A program made the translations under genes and the position numbers. The notes under the pieces are model-generated. The model was given only the letters and a program-made list of their open reading frames with translations, searched no databases and had not been told where the DNA came from. From positions 2,480,001 through 2,544,000 of the forward strand of contig CP185379.1 in assembly GCA_049177215.1 (NCBI GenBank): 64,000 nt of DNA, in the 5' to 3' direction. Position 1 is the stretch's first letter; each line of letters starts with the position of its first letter. Positions 61,415-64,000 of the stretch are shown here, one piece after another. The DNA is from Pollutiaquabacter aromativorans. Lineage in GTDB: Bacteria; Bacteroidota; Bacteroidia; AKYH767-A; 2013-40CM-41-45.

Positions 61415-62418
61415 TGAACCTGCGCAAGTCGTACTACCTGCTGTCAACCCTGCTGCTCCTCGGCGCGGCCTTTCTTGCCCTGTCGCCTTCGTTCGTGCAG
61501 CCGGATTTCATCCTGCCCAAGCGTGTCGATTCCCTTTTCGTCATTTACGAAACCGAAACGGCGCATCGTGTCAACCAACAAGCCGACACCCTGCCGCTGG
61601 CCGCGCCGCTCTTCAATCCCGGCGAACTGGGACTGGCGTACGAACAACTGCGCGTCTACACCAGCGACAGCATCGTCCTGCACGGCTGGTATGTGCCCTG
61701 TGGGGATACGAACGCGAATACCTTGCTCTTGGTCCACGACCTCAACGACAGCAAGCTGCGGCTGCTCGACGCGGTGAAACAGTTCCACGACCGCGGCCTG
61801 CACGTGGCGGTGTTCGACCTGCGCGCGCATGGCGAAAGCGAAGGAAAGATCTTCTCGCCCGGCATGATCGCGGTGGAAGACCTCAAGCACGTGACCGACG
61901 CCCTGCTGCGACGTGCTGAGACGAAGCACATCTGCCTGATGGGCTACGGGATCGGTTCGGCCATCGTGTTGCAGTCGGCCGTGGTCGACGGACGCGCCGA
62001 CGCGCTCGTGTTGCAGAGCCCGTTCGCCAACCTCGAGAACTACCTGGCCCGCTATGCCTACGCGAAGTGGGGACGGCTGAAACCCCTTTGGTACCCTGTT
62101 TTCCACCGGAAAACGGAACAATTGCTGGGCCACCCGGTCGAAGCCATGGACCTGCCCCTGCTCGCCAGCGTGGTGAAAACACCCACCCTGGTCGTGACCG
62201 GCAGCGAGGACGAGCTGGTTTTCCCGACCGAATCCCTGGCCGTTTTCGACTCCTCCGCCGCTCCGAAAAAAGACTTACTTTTGATACGCAAGGCGGGGCA
62301 CCAGAACATCGACGAACTGGGCGGGGCGGACTATTACAACCGCATCGCCGCGTTCCTGGTGACCGCGGTTCCCAGAAAACAGCAGAAAACGCGTTTCAAA
62401 CGACTGGCGCAGCTATGA
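61414..62418 (+). CDS. Membrane-anchored alpha/beta-hydrolase-like protein lacking the nucleophile Ser
   Basis: The 334-residue protein has an N-terminal membrane anchor (YYLLSTLLLLGAAFLALSPS) and an alpha/beta-hydrolase fold (LHGWYVPCGDTNANTLLLVH; VFDLRAHGESEGKIF; VTGSEDELVFP; KAGHQNIDELGG). The elbow that normally reads G-x-S-x-G is G-Y-G-I-G here: residue 179 is Gly (codon GGG at 61948-61950). The acid and His are retained. Members of this family (dienelactone/YqiA-like, FrsA-like) normally need the Ser. It may be a pseudoenzyme or use another residue. The gene is between the prenyl synthase (one-base overlap) and dnaG (ATGA overlap), so it is in an operon with both. Confidence 0.8.
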   Translation: MNLRKSYYLLSTLLLLGAAFLALSPSFVQPDFILPKRVDSLFVIYETETAHRVNQQADTLPLAAPLFNPGELGLAYEQLRVYTSDSIVLHGWYVPCGDTNANTLLLVHDLNDSKLRLLDAVKQFHDRGLHVAVFDLRAHGESEGKIFSPGMIAVEDLKHVTDALLRRAETKHICLMGYGIGSAIVLQSAVVDGRADALVLQSPFANLENYLARYAYAKWGRLKPLWYPVFHRKTEQLLGHPVEAMDLPLLASVVKTPTLVVTGSEDELVFPTESLAVFDSSAAPKKDLLLIRKAGHQNIDELGGADYYNRIAAFLVTAVPRKQQKTRFKRLAQL

Positions 62419-64000
62419 TCGCGCGCGAGACCATCGACCGGATCCTCGACGCCGTCCGCATCGATGAGGTGGTCGGCGATTTCGTCCAGCTTAAAAAGCG
62501 TGGCACGAACCTGCTCGGCCTTTGCCCGTTCCACAACGAGAAGACCCCTTCGTTCAACGTCAACCCGGTCCGCAACATCTACAAGTGTTTCGGCTGCGGC
62601 AAGGGCGGCGACGCGGTGAACTTCGTGATGGAGCACGAGCACTACAGCTACCCGGAAGCCCTGCGGTACCTGGCCAAGCGCTACAACATCGAGATCGAAG
62701 AGACCGCGCCCGACCCGCAGGAAGCGCAACTGCGCGACGAACGCGAAAGCCTCTACATCCTGAACAGCTACGCGCAGCGCGTCTTTTCCGAGCAGTTGTT
62801 CGAGGACGAGGAAGGCCGTGCCATCGGCATGTCCTACTTCCGTGAGCGCGGATTCACCGAAGACACGATCAAGACCTTCCAACTCGGCTTCAGCCGCTCC
62901 GACTGGAGCGCGTTCGCGGAGCGCGCGGTGAAGGAAGGATACAAGGAAGAGTACCTCGAAAAGACCGGCCTCTGCATCCGCAAGGACAACGGCAAGCTGT
63001 TCGACCGCTTCCGCGGGCGCGTCATGTTCCCGATCCACAACCTGAGCGGTCGGGTGATCGGTTTCGGCGGGCGCGTGCTGAAGAAGGACGACAAGACCGC
63101 CAAGTACCTCAACTCGCCCGAGTCGGAGATCTACCACAAGAGCAAATCGCTCTACGGGATCTACTTCGCCAAGAAGGCGATCGTACAGCTCGACAACTGT
63201 TATCTCGTCGAAGGCTATACCGACGTGATCTCGCTCCACCAGGCGGGCATCGAGAACGTAGTGGCCAGCAGCGGCACCTCGCTCACCAGCGAGCAGATCC
63301 GGCTGATCGGTCGTTATACGAAGAACATCACCGTCCTGTACGACGGCGACGCGGCGGGCATCAAGGCCTCGCTGCGCGGGATCGATCTGATCCTCGAAGA
63401 AGGACTGAACGTGAAGGTCGTCCTCTTCCCCGACGGCGACGATCCCGATTCCTATACGCGTAAGCACGGCAGCAGTTCGACGGTCGATTTCATCGAAGCG
63501 AACGCCAAGGATTTCGTCCTGTTCAAGACCGGCCTGCTGCTCGACGACGTGAAGAACGACCCGGTACGCAAAGCCGGGCTCATCCGCGACGTGGTGGAAA
63601 CGATCGGGCACATTCCCGATCCGATCCTGCGTTCGACCTACACCAAGCAGTGCAGCGCCCTGCTCGACATCCAGGAGAACATCCTCGTTTCGGAGCTGAA
63701 CAAGATCCGCCGGAACCAACTGAAGAAAGAGACCGGCACACCGGAAATCGACGAGCTGTTGACGGTCACGATCGCGCCGCCACAGACACCGGCGGACGAC
63801 CTTTCGACCGAAGCGCAGGAGCAGCACATCATCCGCCTGCTCGTGCAGTACGGCGAAAAGGCGATCGAATTCAAAGAGGACATCGAAGACCCCGAGCGGC
63901 CGGGGCATTACGTGAAACAGGTCCATCACGTCAGTGTGAGCCGTTTCATCGTGGAAGAGATCGCGCACGACGGGATCGAGTTCGAACATCCGGTGTACAA
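62415..64000 (+). CDS. dnaG: DNA primase (3' end beyond the window)
   Basis: DnaG makes RNA primers at the replication fork. The first 528 codons are present and open to the end of the window. They show the zinc-ribbon of the CHC2 domain (LLGLCPFHNEKTPSFNVNP, YKCFGCGKGGDAVNF), the RNA polymerase core with RFRGRVMFPIHNLSGRVIGF, and the Toprim segment (YLVEGYTDVISLHQAGI, ITVLYDGDAAGIKASL). The start ATG overlaps the stop of the preceding hydrolase gene. The C-terminal helicase-binding domain lies beyond 64000. Confidence 0.95.
   Translation, partial: MIARETIDRILDAVRIDEVVGDFVQLKKRGTNLLGLCPFHNEKTPSFNVNPVRNIYKCFGCGKGGDAVNFVMEHEHYSYPEALRYLAKRYNIEIEETAPDPQEAQLRDERESLYILNSYAQRVFSEQLFEDEEGRAIGMSYFRERGFTEDTIKTFQLGFSRSDWSAFAERAVKEGYKEEYLEKTGLCIRKDNGKLFDRFRGRVMFPIHNLSGRVIGFGGRVLKKDDKTAKYLNSPESEIYHKSKSLYGIYFAKKAIVQLDNCYLVEGYTDVISLHQAGIENVVASSGTSLTSEQIRLIGRYTKNITVLYDGDAAGIKASLRGIDLILEEGLNVKVVLFPDGDDPDSYTRKHGSSSTVDFIEANAKDFVLFKTGLLLDDVKNDPVRKAGLIRDVVETIGHIPDPILRSTYTKQCSALLDIQENILVSELNKIRRNQLKKETGTPEIDELLTVTIAPPQTPADDLSTEAQEQHIIRLLVQYGEKAIEFKEDIEDPERPGHYVKQVHHVSVSRFIVEEIAHDGIEFEHPVY

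Noticed and set aside
62334..63989. A 551-codon open frame on the minus strand opposite dnaG
   Set aside because: The plus strand encodes DNA primase with zinc ribbon and Toprim motifs; the antisense frame has no domain features.

Overview
The window reads as a chromosomal segment of a Bacteroidota bacterium, most likely an environmental Chitinophagales- or Sphingobacteriales-like lineage. The evidence is a SusC-type TonB-dependent receptor with a carboxypeptidase-like N-terminal domain, a type IX secretion C-terminal sorting domain, DUF6089, DUF4468 and DUF5689 families, weak Shine-Dalgarno sites, and several promoters with the Bacteroidota -7 element TAnnTTTG. Host-type genes are fairly GC-rich; parts of the 45.9-58.6 kb island are clearly AT-richer.

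Layout. 0-4.6 kb: a divergent nuclease-family gene (cut by the edge), a TonB receptor and a DUF5689 lipoprotein. 4.6-16.6 kb: housekeeping and envelope genes (pdxJ with a hydrolase, a CBS protein, a BamA-like barrel, nadK, two tandem DUF6089 proteins, uppS, bamA, two Skp/OmpH chaperones, exonuclease III). 16.7-25.8 kb: a very large predicted outer-membrane protein, coiled-coil and DUF1844 proteins, a cardiolipin-synthase-like enzyme, an OmpA lipoprotein and a third DUF6089 protein. 26-30.2 kb: a sulfur module (sulfide:quinone-reductase-like flavoprotein plus a YeeE/YedE transporter split over two genes), then prfC. 30.5-36.3 kb: surface polysaccharide genes (GT-C transferase, O-antigen ligase/TPR, Wzz-like) around a tRNA-Arg(CCT) that is preceded by four tandem degenerate copies of its own 5' half. 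36.3-38.1 kb: ispD and a diheme cytochrome c. 38.1-40.5 kb: an IS110-family element next to a broken second IS110/IS1111-type transposase. 40.5-45.8 kb: DUF4468, a D,D-carboxypeptidase with LysM domains, an amidohydrolase and rlmN.

45.9-58.6 kb is a defence and mobile island on the minus strand: hsdR, an AlbA_2/GHKL ATPase-like gene, hsdS, a RhuM-Fic fusion, hsdM, a possible nuclease, a second AlbA_2 protein, and upstream a DUF3883 protein and a probable toxin-antitoxin pair with a double operator. A short duplicate of the hsdR 3' end just before hsdS shows where the AlbA_2/GHKL gene entered an ancestral hsdR-hsdS junction. 58.9-64 kb: a T9SS-secreted protein, a polyprenyl diphosphate synthase, an alpha/beta-hydrolase whose nucleophile is missing, and dnaG running off the end.

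A second theme is the intergenic DNA. At least seven gaps hold tandem arrays with an exact period of seven bases but with unrelated unit sequences (GAATAGC, TTACTAA, GAAAGTT, GGGTTCA, GGGACGA, GGCAGTA, GCGAGGA). They often start at a stop codon and sometimes occur as inverted pairs around genes. Other gaps hold long nested hairpins. The repeats, the tRNA-derived array and the remodelled restriction operon are the points most worth following up.
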